DNA of 64,000 bases from assembly GCA_034766995.1 (NCBI GenBank), contig CM068314.1:30798208-30862207 (forward strand), in the 5' to 3' direction. Position numbers and translations under genes: made by a program. The notes under the pieces were generated by a model. It did not search any database. It was not told the origin of the DNA and saw only the letters and a program-made list of their open reading frames with translations. This document shows, one piece after another, positions 61,643 to 64,000 of this stretch; the first letter of the stretch is position 1, and each line of letters opens with the position of its first letter. Source of the DNA: Acanthacorydalis orientalis. Lineage: Eukaryota > Arthropoda > Insecta > Megaloptera > Corydalidae.

Positions 61643-63052
61643 TCTGTGGTTAATTTCAAATCTTTATTCCTTTTAAATTTCATGTTATTGTTCCCAGTAA
61701 TTAAAATTATGAAATGTATTACAAATCAAAATTAAATAAATTAAACTTATAAAACTTCAAAAAACGCAAATAAAATACATAAATAAGATTGAAAAAACTT
61801 TATTTGAAAATTAAATTATTAATATTAAATGAAAGTCCCAACCATAACAAAATGGAAATCATTAAGAGCACTATTCTTATATATACATCATACATTTCGT
61901 TTCTTGATTACTGTTAAGAAGAATTGAAATCATGTATTAAAAATACTAAACGATTTTTCCAGTTTCATTTGAAAAAAAATATAAAAAATTAATCTATAAT
62001 TGTCAGTAATATTATTTTTTAACTAATAAAAAAAACAATTACTTTAGTTCATATCTTATTGAATCATAAAATAATTAACTGCTAATATATATTTACATGT
62101 TCCATGGTTTGTTGACATCATATATATTAAAGATAAAAAAGATTTGAACATTCAAATATGAATAAAACTTCGGGAAAATTGTAAATATTTTCTAACCTCC
62201 AAAACCTGAGCAATCAGTAGCATTAAAATGTTATTTCAAAATTTAAACTTATATTTTAATGAATACAATGATCTTTCTAAAATAATTCAATAAAACACCA
62301 TATTTAAAATAATGTAATACATTACATTGATTACCTACACAGAAATTATTCCTAATTTTCAAATTTATACATAATTGTATAATTTTACAAAACAGCTTCA
62401 ATTTTGACTTTCTGCATATTTTTAAACAACATTTATTTAAATATTCTTTGTCTAATACAATGCATTCATACTTGCAAATGAATATTATTTAATTGATATA
62501 TTACTTTTAAAATTTTATTATAAAACTAAAATGTTTGAAATTTTCTTTATACAAAATGGACTTGAAGATGAAACATTTTTTTTTTAGACATAGTGAAAAG
62601 TATGTTTGCTCATTGAAATTAAAACAAATCTAATAAAACTAAAATTCAAGATATATTTCACACAAATATTAAAAAGATGGTTATTTTTGTTAACTGAGTT
62701 ATGTATATAATATAAAAACTTAAAATCAACTTGTGAAGTTTTATTTTTTAAATGTTACATTAAATTATAGTGGACGAAATCGACACCTATATGTTTGACC
62801 ATGTTTATACAAAATTTGTTTGTTAGAAAATTCAAATTATACAAATTTATAAGCACTTTATATGTATTATAATAAATTTTAACATCATTAAATTATTATT
62901 CTCTATAATAAAATAAATTGTGCACTTTTTTTAATAGATTTATTTTGCCACATTTACATTTTGAAACTTGCCCGTAACAAATATATGTTTCGAAGCTATA
63001 GCATCTCTAGTAAACGCGCTGGAAAAAATAGTCCTCACATTTTATCAACAAT

Positions 63053-64000
63053 TTACGACAACTTTTTTGCTTTTTGATAAAGCGTGTCAACAACTTTGCT
63101 CATGCTTTGTATTGTTTCTAAAGCCATTTCGTAAGTTTTATCGACAGGTGTTTCATCGAAAACAATAAGAACGCCTTCTCCTTGATCTAAAATACCATGG
63201 AACTTCTTATCAAGAATCATTTGTGATAGTTTCTTTTCAACTCTAGGCATGGGTAGTCTTATACACTTTGCAACATGTTCAACTTCGACTCGTGAATACG
63301 GTTCTATAATGCGGCACAAATTCTGTTCTAGCATATTGTCGTATAAAGTACCGAGATGAGCTCTAACTATTGTATCGTCTTCTAATTCACGACCGTATGC
63401 TTCCAGTGCTTTTTGAAAATCTGCTAACGAGCGTTCGTGTGAAGCTAATGCAACACTTTTCATCGCTTCTACATCTCTTCCAGCATATTTGATTGCCAAT
63501 TTTCCACTCACTATTTGCTGCACATCTTCTGGGCTATTGAGCATTATTTTCGATAGCAACATATATTTAAGTGCTGTCGAAGCTCGAGGATGTTCAACGC
63601 TATCGAAACCTTCGAAAGCCTCATAAAAATAAGAGTAGGCCGTTTTAAAGTCACGTTCATCCGCAGCATGCAATATACCCGATTGCAAATCGAGCGCAGC
63701 TTGCATTTTAGGCGGGCAGTATATTGCATTTGCAGTTGTGCGTGCTGATGTTAATGCAGCTCTCGCCTTGGGTAAATTTCCTAAAGCATGATACGTTTTA
63801 CTCTCGAGCAATTGAACTTCTACAAGTAAATTTTTATCATCGAGTTTCTTCAATTCTTTTAGCAAATTCGAACCAAGTTGTAAGGCTTCTGTATACATTC
63901 CTGTGTCGAAATACAATGCTATCAAACGCGCTTCCAGAGACTGGCGAAGAAATGTTCTGCGTTCTTCTTTCGCCCATTCTATACATTCTTTACAAAGTTG
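63053..64000 (-). CDS. Rpn6: 26S proteasome non-ATPase regulatory subunit 11 (Rpn6/PSMD11), C-terminal 315 residues
   Basis: The frame is open from the window edge ([20 protein letters not shown]) to the stop at 63,053-63,055 with no intron. It matches PSMD11 throughout: the TPR-like helical repeats ([52 protein letters not shown]), then the PCI domain ([40 protein letters not shown]) and the terminal helix [20 protein letters not shown]. Rpn6 is a scaffold of the proteasome lid that clamps lid, base and 20S core together. The family length is about 420 residues, so roughly the first 105 lie beyond the window. Codon choice is more GC-rich than the surrounding DNA, as expected for a conserved housekeeping gene. 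Confidence 0.97.
   Translation of the reverse strand, partial: QLCKECIEWAKEERRTFLRQSLEARLIALYFDTGMYTEALQLGSNLLKELKKLDDKNLLVEVQLLESKTYHALGNLPKARAALTSARTTANAIYCPPKMQAALDLQSGILHAADERDFKTAYSYFYEAFEGFDSVEHPRASTALKYMLLSKIMLNSPEDVQQIVSGKLAIKYAGRDVEAMKSVALASHERSLADFQKALEAYGRELEDDTIVRAHLGTLYDNMLEQNLCRIIEPYSRVEVEHVAKCIRLPMPRVEKKLSQMILDKKFHGILDQGEGVLIVFDETPVDKTYEMALETIQSMSKVVDTLYQKAKKLS

Larger units (their letters stand above)
60803..63052. other. convergent intergenic region between Ice2 and Rpn6
   Basis: It holds the two 3' UTRs, two long (TA)n tracts and one mariner-type MITE. No other gene is recognised. Confidence 0.75.

Overview
The window looks like a piece of an insect nuclear genome. It is very AT-rich, its genes are split by AT-rich introns, it has many long (TA)n tracts, and it carries several kinds of Tc1/mariner DNA transposon. 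A hymenopteran is plausible from this combination, but no single marker proves it. Three protein-coding genes can be supported from splice sites, reading phase and family motifs. No tRNA, rRNA, CRISPR array or bacterial-type operon was seen. Region 1-22.6 kb is the 3' two thirds of a patched-domain (RND/sterol-sensing-type) membrane protein gene on the + strand. It has six exons between 7,796 and 22,562 and introns of up to 6.6 kb. Its first exons lie before the window or were not recognised. Its introns hold a degenerate DUF4817/IS630-type transposase, a dead mariner, a pogo/Tigger-like MITE, a small MITE, a mariner 5' relic and a 1.0-kb fold-back element. Region 22.6-32.4 kb has no recognisable gene. 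It contains a 569-bp long-TIR MITE and several (TA)n-associated duplications. Region 32.4-50.2 kb is one complex repeat domain: a 15-bp minisatellite, an array of ~350-bp monomers, a 5.56-kb inverted repeat with ~2.48-kb near-identical arms (each with a dead mariner), and a direct array of ~3.4-kb units. Each 3.4-kb unit contains one copy of the ~350-bp satellite monomer and two GC-richer conserved blocks, and part of the unit recurs in the inverted-repeat arms. The domain therefore appears to have grown from one ancestral sequence. Region 50.2-60.8 kb has a short PET117-like fragment with a stop after 26 codons and then a gene matching little elongation complex subunit 2 (ICE2/NARG2). Eleven exons lie between 54,652 and 60,802, phases agree at every junction, and the sum is exactly 822 codons including the stop. 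A Tc1-like relic sits in its second intron. Region 60.8-64 kb has a mariner-type MITE and then, on the - strand, the C-terminal 315 residues of the 26S proteasome lid subunit Rpn6/PSMD11, which runs off the window. ICE2 and PSMD11 are convergent. The genes are unrelated housekeeping or developmental loci and nothing suggests they work as a pathway. The most unusual part is the 18-kb complex repeat domain, especially the large inverted repeat and the nesting of satellite monomers inside the 3.4-kb tandem units.
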